The notes under the pieces are model-generated. The model saw only the letters and a program-made list of their open reading frames with translations. It was not told where the DNA came from and did no database searches. A program made the position numbers and the translations under genes. Shown here in pieces: positions 51,323 to 61,100 of a stretch of DNA of 64,000 bases. The DNA lies in the NCBI RefSeq assembly GCF_000877395.1, contig NZ_JYFE01000081.1, positions 62,001-126,000 on the forward strand. The letters run 5' to 3'. Each line of letters starts with the position of its first letter. The stretch's first letter is position 1. Origin of the DNA: Jannaschia aquimarina (GTDB lineage: Bacteria > Pseudomonadota > Alphaproteobacteria > Rhodobacterales > Rhodobacteraceae).

Positions 51323-51563
51323 CCGCCCTGCGGGAGATTCGGTCACGATGGGTCGATCTCCGCCGGAAAGCGCCTCGGAGGACGTTTTCGTGTCCTCCTG
51401 TTCCAAGCGCCTGCCCACGTAGATCCTGACCCGGACCGACCCGGACGGCCTGAACCCGGCGGCCGGCCGTCGGGGCGCGAGCGGTCGGCAGACGAGCCGA
51501 ACAGGACGATCAGATATCGGGACGACCGGCCCGGATGGCTTCCGGGCCGGGCTCGGGCCGCGC
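51323..51563. other. Convergent intergenic region after PAAR
   Basis: No gene is supported here. It would be the usual place for a VgrG-linked effector and immunity pair, and none is found. It contains the hairpin terminator of the barrel gene. Confidence 0.6.
51526..51550 (-). terminator. Strong hairpin terminator of the DUF11/barrel operon
   Basis: CCGGCCCGGA (51526-51535) and its perfect reverse complement TCCGGGCCGG (51541-51550) enclose a five-base loop. It lies 13 bases past the barrel gene stop. There is no T-run. Confidence 0.6.
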
Positions 51564-54500
51564 CTAGAACTTGGCGATCACGTTCAGGAACAGGCCTTTG
51601 TCATCGTAGGTCAGGTCCGAAAGATCGTCCGAGAAGGTCGAGAAGTTGTATCCCGCCCCAACCTTCAGGTTGTTCCCGAAGTGCCGGTAGGCGGCGGCCA
51701 GCACGCCAGAGCGCGACGTCTCGGCGTCCACTGCGTCGAGGTATCGCCCCTCGACCAGGAAATCCCAGTTGTGGACGATATGTCCTCGTACATTGACCAC
51801 GGCGAGATAGGCATCGTTATCCGCCAGCGGTTCGCCCTCTCCGGCCGCGGATTTGCCCAGACGTCCGCCCAGCTTGCCGCCCAGCGTCCAGACCGGGCTC
51901 AGATCATAGCTGCCCTCGACGCTGAAGATGTGGCTTTCCTGGATCGGGCCGTCATTCTCGGACCCGTCGACTTCCTGACCGATGAAGTCCCGCAGATAGC
52001 GATAGCGCGCCAGCACGTTCAGGCGCTCGTTCTCGATCGGACGGTAGGCGTAGCCGAGGCTCAGGTCGGTATAGTCGCCGCTGGCCACGCTCTCGCCGTC
52101 GCTGTCGCTGTCGGCATGGGCGAGCCGGAAGAGCAGCCGGCTCTCGTCGTTGATCTGCCAGCGGGCATCGGCGGCGAAGAAGATGAACTCGGTGTCGCCC
52201 AGATCGTCCCGCTCGGTATCATCGTCGCGGTACTCGATCCGGGCGCGCGCGGTCAGCCGCTCGGTCTGATAGCGGACACCCAGCGAATAGGCCTGGCGGT
52301 CGAAATCACCGTCGACGCCATCGTTCACCTCGCCGCCCTCGATCGACCCCGTGAAGGTCAGGAACCGGCTGGCGCGATACTCGGCGCCGTAGGTTTCCAG
52401 ATGCTCGACCCGCTCGCCGAACAGATCGTAGCTGTTCTCCGCGAACAGGATGAGATCGTCGTTGATCTGCTGGCGTCCACCCATGACGAACCGCCCGCCA
52501 TCTTCGCCGGTCAGGTCGGGATCGACGCGGCGGCCCGGATCCAGTTCGTAGCCGAAGTAGTAGGACGAATTGTCCTCGCGGGCATAGTTGGCGAGCAGGC
52601 GCGCGCCGGTCCCGCCGTCACCGCCGGACACCTCCGCCTCGACTTCCCAGCCGTTGCGGAAATCGTGATCCACGCCCACGCCGTAGCGGTCGAAATCGTC
52701 CAGCCCGTCGCTGTCGGCGGTGAACTGGCCGAAGCCATAGATCTCGGTGCCTTCCGCGACGGCGTAGGACAGGCGACCGCCGACCGTCGTGCGGTTGCCG
52801 TCCTCGTCCGGGCTGTCCTCTTCCAGATGCTCGACCGCCAAGGCGAGATCCAGGCGGTCGGTCAGCGCAAAGGCCACCTCGGCGCCGATCTCGGTCCGGT
52901 CCACGTCCTCGTCGTTCTCGTAGCGGTCGAAGTAGAAGGCATAGGACAGACGCTCGTTCGCTTCGATCCGGCCGAAGACGCCATAGATCGTCTCGTCGCC
53001 CGTGGCGGCGTCGACCTGATAGTCGAGGGTCGAGAACCCCTCTTCCCGGTGTTCGTAATAGGCGCCGACGATGCCGCTCTGCCTCAGGCCCAGATCGGCC
53101 AGATCCATCTGCGTCTCGAACCGGATCGCCCGGCCATCGCCATCGACCGGGTCCTCTCCGTCGAGGCTGAGGCCGCCATCCAGCGAGAACGAGGTGCCAA
53201 AGCCCGGCCCGTCCGTTTCGGCATAGTCGAGCTGAGCGAAGCTGTTGGCCCCGAACTCCCATCGCAGGTCGATGCCGACCGCGTCCTGGTCGGCGGTCCC
53301 GGTATCCTCGTTCTGGATCGTGAAGCCGAGGCGGACATCGTCCGTCACCCAGGCTTCGACCCGCCCGCCGATGCTGTAGGAATCCACGTCCCCGGTCGCG
53401 GGCGTGAACTCGTACTGCGCGACCAGGTTGATGTTCTGGTCGCCGCCCGGATTTGTCTGGATCAGGTTGGGACTGACCGAACCGGACAGGGGCCGCCGCA
53501 GAGTGACCACACCCTGCACGTAGTTGATGTCGTAATCCTGCCCCTGAACCAGCGTCTCGCGGGCCACGACCCGTCCGGTCGCCGCATCGCGCAGTTCAAC
53601 GGTCAGGGTTTCCGTGCCGACGGCGATGTCCTGCGCCGACAGGAAGTAGACGCTGCCGCCCGTGCCGCGGAACACGTCGCGGCCGACAAGCTGATCCGGC
53701 TGCGCGGCATAGGCATCGACGGTGACGCGATTGTCGCCCCGTGCGGTCGTGGCCTGGCTTTCGTAATGCACCTGCGCGCCGTAGAGCGTCCGCTCGTTGC
53801 GCAGGAAAGCATTGCCCGTCAGGCGCGCCTGATAGTCGCCCCACAGCGCGTAAGAGCCTTCGCGCTCGACCCGCAGGTAGAAGCGGCCCGAGGTGGGGGT
53901 GTTGTCCTCGATGGTCGAATCGTCGCCATAGGTCGGATAGCCCAGTCCCTGCTCGATCCGGTCGAGGATGCCTTCGACATCCTTGTCCTCCAAGCGGTCG
54001 AGGATCTCGTCCAGTTCGAACTCGCCCGTATCCAGCGAGGCGGTGACACCAATCCCGCCCTCGGTCTCGCCATCGACATAGACCTGAAGGCGTCCGTCGC
54101 TGCGTGTCTCGCTATCCCCGGTGCGGCCGTCCTCGTAGCGGCCCACCGTGACGTCGCCCACAACCACGTAAAACCATTCGGCACCCGGGATCTCGACGTC
54201 GTGGTAGCTTTCGACGACCGGCGTCGCGCCGCCCTTCACCTCGACGCCCACGGCATATTCGCCCGCGGGCAGGATGCGGCGGATGACCATCGTGCCATCT
54301 GGGCTGGCCGGGACTTCGGTGCCCAGCGTGTAGAGCTTGGCGCCTGGTGCGGCGTTCTTCGCGCGCACGGTGACCATGCCGCCCCGGATCGGGATGCCGC
54401 GCCGCGCCGTGAAGTCGCTGACCTCTTCGATGTCGGCCACCAGACCGCGATCGTCCGGGTATCCCAGCGGCAGCGGGCCGGTCTCGTCGTAACGGCCGCG

Positions 54501-55094
54501 CTTGTCGTAGACACGATGAACGGCGACCAGATCCCGGCCGTCGGGCAAGGTCACGGCGACGCGTCCGTTCGGAGCGACCGGGACCACCGCCAGCAGCCGT
54601 GGACCACCGGTCGCGCCGCGATCGAAGATGCGCATCTCGGCGCGCTCGATGAAGGCCGGGTAGTTGGTCTGGCTCAAAAGCTCGACCCGATCGCCGGGGC
54701 GGTAGGCACGAGCCTCGCCCGCGATTTCCAGATCCAGCGTCGGCTCGGGCTCCAGCCCATCGAAGGTGACCTGCACCTCCGCCTGCGCCAGGGCGATATC
54801 AGTCCGGCGAATGCGGTCCTCGACGGTGGGATCGGCATCGACCGGGTCGCCGTCCAGGGACAGCACGAAGCCACCGGAATTCGAGAGCGCCGGCTGCGCC
54901 GCCTCCGGCTCGGTATTCACACCGGTCGGCATCGACACGACGTCGCCGGCATCCGGTGTTTCGCACCCGGCAGGCAGCGCGCCGCCCAGGGGCACCATGC
55001 AATTCGCGTCCTGCGCCTGCACCGGCAGGGCGATCCCGATCGCCGTGGCCGAAAGCAGCGCGAGGGTGGCGGGGGTGGAAGATAGTCTGATCAT
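51564..55094 (-). CDS. Large predicted outer-membrane beta-barrel protein coupled to the DUF11 giant
   Basis: A ~1,176-residue secreted protein. The ATG at 55094 has GAGGGGCGGA upstream and gives a signal peptide (LLSATAIGIALPVQA before QDAN). An in-frame ATG at 55109 overlaps the giant's stop as ATGA and is the alternative start. Residues about 40-300 are beta-rich and soluble-looking, with a carbohydrate- or Ig-like feel (LDLEIAGEARAYRPGDRVEL). The region about 330-560 has DTGEFELDEILDRLEDKDVE and RFYLRVEREGSYALWGDYQ. From about 560 to the end, alternating short strands rich in Asp, Tyr, Arg and Gly repeat over and over (LDYAETDGPGFGTSFSLDGG, LFRLAHADSDSD), and the last residue is Phe (LNVIAKF), the classic outer-membrane barrel ending. 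No named family recognised. Confidence 0.8.
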   Translation of the reverse strand: MIRLSSTPATLALLSATAIGIALPVQAQDANCMVPLGGALPAGCETPDAGDVVSMPTGVNTEPEAAQPALSNSGGFVLSLDGDPVDADPTVEDRIRRTDIALAQAEVQVTFDGLEPEPTLDLEIAGEARAYRPGDRVELLSQTNYPAFIERAEMRIFDRGATGGPRLLAVVPVAPNGRVAVTLPDGRDLVAVHRVYDKRGRYDETGPLPLGYPDDRGLVADIEEVSDFTARRGIPIRGGMVTVRAKNAAPGAKLYTLGTEVPASPDGTMVIRRILPAGEYAVGVEVKGGATPVVESYHDVEIPGAEWFYVVVGDVTVGRYEDGRTGDSETRSDGRLQVYVDGETEGGIGVTASLDTGEFELDEILDRLEDKDVEGILDRIEQGLGYPTYGDDSTIEDNTPTSGRFYLRVEREGSYALWGDYQARLTGNAFLRNERTLYGAQVHYESQATTARGDNRVTVDAYAAQPDQLVGRDVFRGTGGSVYFLSAQDIAVGTETLTVELRDAATGRVVARETLVQGQDYDINYVQGVVTLRRPLSGSVSPNLIQTNPGGDQNINLVAQYEFTPATGDVDSYSIGGRVEAWVTDDVRLGFTIQNEDTGTADQDAVGIDLRWEFGANSFAQLDYAETDGPGFGTSFSLDGGLSLDGEDPVDGDGRAIRFETQMDLADLGLRQSGIVGAYYEHREEGFSTLDYQVDAATGDETIYGVFGRIEANERLSYAFYFDRYENDEDVDRTEIGAEVAFALTDRLDLALAVEHLEEDSPDEDGNRTTVGGRLSYAVAEGTEIYGFGQFTADSDGLDDFDRYGVGVDHDFRNGWEVEAEVSGGDGGTGARLLANYAREDNSSYYFGYELDPGRRVDPDLTGEDGGRFVMGGRQQINDDLILFAENSYDLFGERVEHLETYGAEYRASRFLTFTGSIEGGEVNDGVDGDFDRQAYSLGVRYQTERLTARARIEYRDDDTERDDLGDTEFIFFAADARWQINDESRLLFRLAHADSDSDGESVASGDYTDLSLGYAYRPIENERLNVLARYRYLRDFIGQEVDGSENDGPIQESHIFSVEGSYDLSPVWTLGGKLGGRLGKSAAGEGEPLADNDAYLAVVNVRGHIVHNWDFLVEGRYLDAVDAETSRSGVLAAAYRHFGNNLKVGAGYNFSTFSDDLSDLTYDDKGLFLNVIAKF

Positions 55095-55105
55095 CGGTCC
55101 GCCCC

Positions 55106-58100
55106 TCATTGCATCCGCCGGTATTCGGTCTCGACGATCAGGCGGTATCGGCCCGATCCACGCCAGTTTCGCCGGATGAGCCGCTCCAGCGCGTCGACCC
55201 GCGCCTTGGCGCCGCGCTGCCCTTCGGCGTCGTAGTAATAGCTGATGCGGACAAAGGACGGCGTCGCACGGATTTCATCGAGCAGTCTCAACACGCCCTG
55301 CTCCAACCGCTCCGATGGCGCCTCGCCGGTGAACGCCGCGGCGGTCAGGTCGATGTCGACGAGACGGCCCAGAGTGGCGCCGAAGTTCATCTCCGCCATG
55401 ATGCCGGCCGTCAGGCGCATGGTCCGTGGGTTCTCGGTCGTCACGCGGTAGCCGGTCGGCAGGGTCCGCTCGTCCAGCTTCAGCGTGAAGTTCGATCCGG
55501 TCTCGCGGGGGAGCTCGGCGCAGGGCACGGAATAGAGCCCGTTCTCGTCGGTGGTGATGATCGTGCCGGTGGGCGTGACCAGCCGGACATTCGGCAGGCC
55601 CGGCTCTTCCAGCGCGGGCGCAGGCAGCTTGCCCTTGCCGACGAGGAAGTCCTGATCGCTGATGCGACGCCGGTTCACGTCGCGCGGGTCGTCCTGATAG
55701 CCGTTGAAGTTGCGGTCGTCGAAGACCTTGCCGATCACGTCCGAGCAGTCGAATACCGCCTCGGGGATCCGCCGGACCACCGCCGTGGCGACCGACAGCA
55801 CCTGCCCCGTCACCGGGTCGATCGCACGGGCGATGTTCTCCAGATCACCTGTCGGTGCGCCGGGCAGAACGGTCGCCTGAAGCGAGATCAGAACCTCGTC
55901 GCCCGCCGGAACGGTCACGTTGCCGAAGGTCGCCGTGGCGCCCCGGATATCGGGTTCCACCACGGTCCCGTCCACGGCGTAGGTCTCTGGCACGAAACCG
56001 AGGCCGCGTGGCAGCGTATCCGTAACGGACAGATCCGCCAGATCCGTCGCACCGTCGTTGATGACCCGGATCTCGTAGGGCACGCGCTGGCCGATCACGA
56101 CTTCCTCGATCAGGGCGGCCTTGGTGATCCGGATATCGGCCGGGTTGGTCTGAACGACGAACGCGTCCTGATCGCGGATCACGGTGTCGGGCCGGAAGGT
56201 CAGGCCCGAGATCGAGGCCACTTCCGTCACGCCATCGGGATCGGAGAAAACGATCGAGTAGTTGCTGCCGACCGGGAAGCCGGTGATCTCATAGGCGCCA
56301 TCCCGGTCCGTCCGGACCGTTGCCAGAACACGCCCGTCCTCATCGACGAGTTCGACGAGATAGCCGCCCAGAAGCGTATCCGTCCCTTCGTCGAACAGCC
56401 CGTTGTCGTTCGCATCGAGGAAGACCTTGCCGCTCACCGCGACGTTCGAGGGGACCAGCGGCACGGTCAGAACCGTCGGATCGTTTCCGGGGTCGCTGTC
56501 GGTCTCACCTTCCGCATCAGGCGTCTCGGTCGATCCGGGCAGGTCGATCTCCGTCAGGTCAGGAGTCGTTCCCGTGTCAGAGATATCCGTCGCGCGAAGC
56601 TGCTCTCCGGTGTCGGGATCGTTGATCGGTGCGCCGGTGCCGGACACGGCCAGACCCGTCGCCGTCGCCGTGTTCTCGACGAAGCCCGCGAGATATTCCT
56701 CGTAGGTGATGACGTAGGTCACCGTCAGGGTCGCGCTTTCACCGATCTCCAGCCGGGCGATCCGGCCGACCTCTCCACCCAGCAGCGGATCGGTGACCAC
56801 GACGCCGGTCAGGGCCGTGTTGCCGGTGTTGGTCACCGTGAAGCGGTAGCTCGCCACGTCGTCGAAGCCGCCGGAGACGGAGTCCCCGTTGGTATCCTCG
56901 ACGCCGGTTGCCGACTTGACCAGCGTGATCTCGGGACGCGCGCCTGACGGCACCGACAGAACCGTCGGGTCATTCGTCGGATCGCCGTCCGTGCCCCCGC
57001 CGCCATCGGCCGTTTCCACCGATTCCGGGGTCGGGACGCCCGCCCCTGTCGGGTCGGTTCCGCTGTCGGATACATCGCTGGCCGTCAACGCACCGCCCCC
57101 GGGGGCCGCGATCGGCAGACCGTCCGGCCCCTGCGCCGTCCCGGTCACCTGCGCGGTGTTCTCGACGAAGCCACGCGCGATGTCGTCTGACGTCACACGG
57201 TAGGTCGCGGTGAAGGTCGAGGCATCCGCCGCGCCCGGCGCCAGTGTCAGCGGACCTCCGGCGACCGTGGCCAAAGGATCGGTGACGCGGATATCCGACA
57301 AGGCCACGTTGCCCGTGTTCCGGACGAGGAATGCGTACTCGACCACGTCGCCCTCGCCGCCGAAGAGGCCGTCGCCATTCGTGTCTGGCGCAGCGGCCAC
57401 GGACTTCACGACCGTGATCCGAGGATCCGGCAGTGCGAGGACCGTGGGGTCGTTGGTCGGATCGCCATCCCGCGCCCCCGCGCCGTCTGCCGTTTCCGTC
57501 GCGGCCGGATCGGTGACCGCTGCGGGGACACCCTGGTCGCCCGGCTCGGGCCGGGTCCCTGCATCCGAGACGTCGCTCACGGTGACCGGAACTCCGCCAA
57601 TTGGCCCATCGCTTGGGAATTCCAGGATTGGAGCGCCGCTCGCGCTCAGTGCGGTACCATCGACCCGGGCGCTGTTCTGGACATAGCTGCGCGCGACATC
57701 TGCGTCGCTCAGGATGTAGGTCGCCGTGAAACTCGTCATATCGCTGTCACCAGCACGCAGGGCGATCGGCCCACCGCTCACCTCGACAAGCGGGTCGGTG
57801 ATCCGCAGATCGCCCAGCGCGACGTTCCCGGTATTCGTGACCGTGAAGCCGTAGGTGACGCGATCGCCGGCATCGGCACGATCATTGCCGTTCAGATCCT
57901 CGACCGCAGTGATGGACTTCACCAATTCGACCGCGGGGGCGACGCTCGCCGGGACGCGCGCGACGGTCGGGTCGTTGCCGGGATCGGCGTCAACGTCGCC
58001 CGTGCCGTCCGGCGTCTCGGTCGCGCCGGGATCAGCGATGGGGGCACCGTCGGCATCGGTCCCGGTATCGGACACGTCCGAAGCCGTCAGCGGATCGCCA

Positions 58101-61100
58101 TCCAGACCAGTAAAGGGCCTCCCATCCGCATCGGTCGCAGTGCCGGAGACGGTCGCCGTGTTCTCGACGAAGCCCGCCGCGATGTCGGCCGCCGTGACCG
58201 TCAGGCTGGCGGTGAAGCTGCGGGTATCGGTCTCTCCGGGCGACAGGGCGATCGGGCCGCCCGAGACCACGGCGCGCGGATCGTCCACGAAGATGTCGGC
58301 CAGTCGCGTGTTGCCTGTATTCGTGACGACGAAGCTGTACCGGATCAGATCCCCCTCGCCGCCGAACTGGTTGTCCCCGTTGCTGTCGAGGATCGCGGCA
58401 ACCGATTTCACGACGGTGATCGCAGGTCGTGGCAGAACCAGGACGGTCGGATCGTTCGTCGGGTCGCCGTCCGTCGCGCCGACACCATCGGGCGTCTCGG
58501 TCCCGGCCGGATCCGCGACCGCACGCGGCTGTCCGTCCGCGCCCGGCGTGGCGAAGGTTCCGCTATCGGAAATGTCGGTCGCCTCCAACGGCTCGCGGGT
58601 CACCGGGTCCAGAAGCGGATCGCCAGCGGCGTTCACGGCCGCGCCGGTCGCCATCGCGGTGTTCTCGACATAGCCGCGCGCAATATCGGCCTCGGTCAAC
58701 GTGTAGCGCGCCGTGAAGGTCGTCGCGTCCTCACCCCCGATGGGCAGATCGACCGGCCCGCCCGAGACGGAGACCAGCGGATCCTCGACGGCCACGTCGG
58801 CCAGCGCGACGGAACCGACATTCGCGACCGTGAAAGCGTAGGTCACCACCTCGCCCGGATCGGCCATGCCATTCCCGTTTGCATCCGCAACCCCGGTCAG
58901 AGCCTTGGTCAGTTCGATCGCGGGCCGGGGATTGGCCGGCAGGTCGATGACCGTTGGATCGTTTGCAGGATCGCCGTCCGTGCCGCCGCCCAGATCCGGC
59001 GTCTCCTGCGTTTCCGGCCCGCTCAGATCGCCGCCGGTCCGGTCCGTGCCCGCATCCGAGACGTCCGTGACCGTGATCGGTTGCCCTGTCGGCCCGACGA
59101 GGGGATCTCCGGACGGCGTGGTCGCATTGCCGCTGGCCCCGGCCGTGTTCTCGAAGCCGCCCGCCGCGATGTCGGCGGATGTGACCGTGTAGGTGCCCCG
59201 GAACGTCGTGCTGTCCCCCTGCCCCACGGCAAGGTCGATCGGGCCGCCGGTCAGGGTGACCTGCGGATCCGTCACCGTCACGCCCGAAAGCGGCACATTG
59301 CCGGTATTCATCACGAGGAATTCGTAGGAGATCACGTCGCCGGGCCCGCCGAACTGACCGTCCAGGTTGGTGTCGGGCACGACCGCGACCGACTTGACCA
59401 CGCTCAGCCCCGGCTGCGGAATGACGACGACGGTCGGATCGTTGGATGGATCACCGTCGCGCGTGCCATCGCCATTCGCGGTCTCGGTCCCGGCCGGATC
59501 GGCCACGGTCTGCGGCTGCCCGTCCGATCCCGGTACGGGCGACGTGCCGGCATCGGAACGCGCATTTGCCGTCAACTGAATGCCCGTCGCCGGGTCGCGG
59601 ATCGGATCGCCATCCGCATTCGAAGCCCCGCCGGTCGCGGTCGCCACGTTCTCGACAAAGCCGCGCGCGACATCACGGTCGGTCAGGATATAGGTCGCGG
59701 TGAAGGTGGTGCTGTCGCTCTGACCGAACTCCAGCTGGATCGGCCCCCCGCTGACCGCAACGAGCGGATCACTGACGGTGACGCCCGCAAGATCCACGTT
59801 TCCGGTATTCGTCACCGTGAACGCATAGCGGACCTCGTCGCCCGCACCGGTCAGGTCGTCCCCATCGCGATCCACGATCGCGGCGACCGACTTGACCACG
59901 TCGAGTCGGGGCAACGGGTTCGAAGGCACGCGCAGGACGGTCGGATCGTTCGTCGGGTCGCCATCGGTGGCCCCGGTCCCGTCGGCGGTCTCGGTCCGCT
60001 CCGGGTTCGAGAGGGTCTCGCCCTCGGGATCGGTTCCGGTATCGGACGTGTCGGTGACGGGATCTCCGCCAGGCGCGCGCCCGGTCGCTTCGGCCCGGTT
60101 CTCGACGAATCCCGTTGCGATATCCGCCTCGGTCACCGTGTAGGTCGCGGTGAAGCTGCGGGTGTCGGTCTGGCCCGGCGCAAGCGTGATCGGGCCACCC
60201 GTGACGCTGGCCAGCGGATCGGTCACGGTGACGTCGGTCAGGGTGACGTTGCCGGTGTTCGAGACGGCGAAGGCATAGGTCACCACATCGTCGGCGCCGC
60301 CGAACAGGCCGTCCCCGTTGGTATCCGGAGCCGCGGCGACAGACTTGACGATCTCGATCCCGGCCGCGCCGGTCAGCGCGATGCGCGTCGGGTCGTCCGG
60401 ATCGCCGTCGGCATCCGGATCGCTGTCGGTCACGTCGACCGGATCGTCCGAGCGATCTTCGACAGGATTGCCGTCACGGGTCCGGCCGGTCGCGGTAGCC
60501 TGGTTCGTCACCCCGCCCGCGTCGATATCCTCTTGGGTCAGCGCATAGGTTGCGCGGAAGGTCGCGGTCTCGCCCGTCGCAAGATCGGCCGCATCCCCGT
60601 CCCCGTCCAGATCTCCGCCGCCCGACACGTAGGCAGGGACGGGCAGCGTGCCGGTCCCGGTGAAATCGGCCGAAGCCTCCGCCACAGAGATGTCGAACAA
60701 CGGCAACGGGCCCGGATTGGCGACGACATAGGTATAGGTGATCTCGTCCCCGACGGCGGGCGGCGTCGATACACCCGACGTGTCGGCGGTCTTCTCGATG
60801 ACGATCTCTGAATCGACGATGGACAGGGTCACCGTCGCCACGTCGCAATTGGTCGGGTTCGCCGTCTCGCAGATCTGGTAGTCGAAGCTGTAGCTGTCAG
60901 CGGCCGTGCCCGGAGCGACATCCACGGTCCCATCCGGATTGAGGGTCAAGCCCGTGGGCAAAACCCCGACCGGCGTGATCTCGACCGTCGCAACCGTCGC
61001 AAGCGCGCCATTGACCGTGTCCGCCCCGTTGCCGTTATCGTCCAGGACATTGAGCACCGCCGTGCCGCCATCGGCCGACGCGAGCGGCGCATCCAAGGCG

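Noticed and set aside
51681-55085. 1,134-codon plus-strand frame opposite the barrel gene
   Set aside because: Antisense of a gene rich in Asp and Gly codons. No ribosome-binding site, and the sequence is an Ile/Val/Ala/Asp/Arg mix without domain motifs.
59081-60811. Plus-strand frames with apparent periodic sequence opposite the DUF11 array
   Set aside because: Their periodicity is inherited from the repeat gene on the minus strand.
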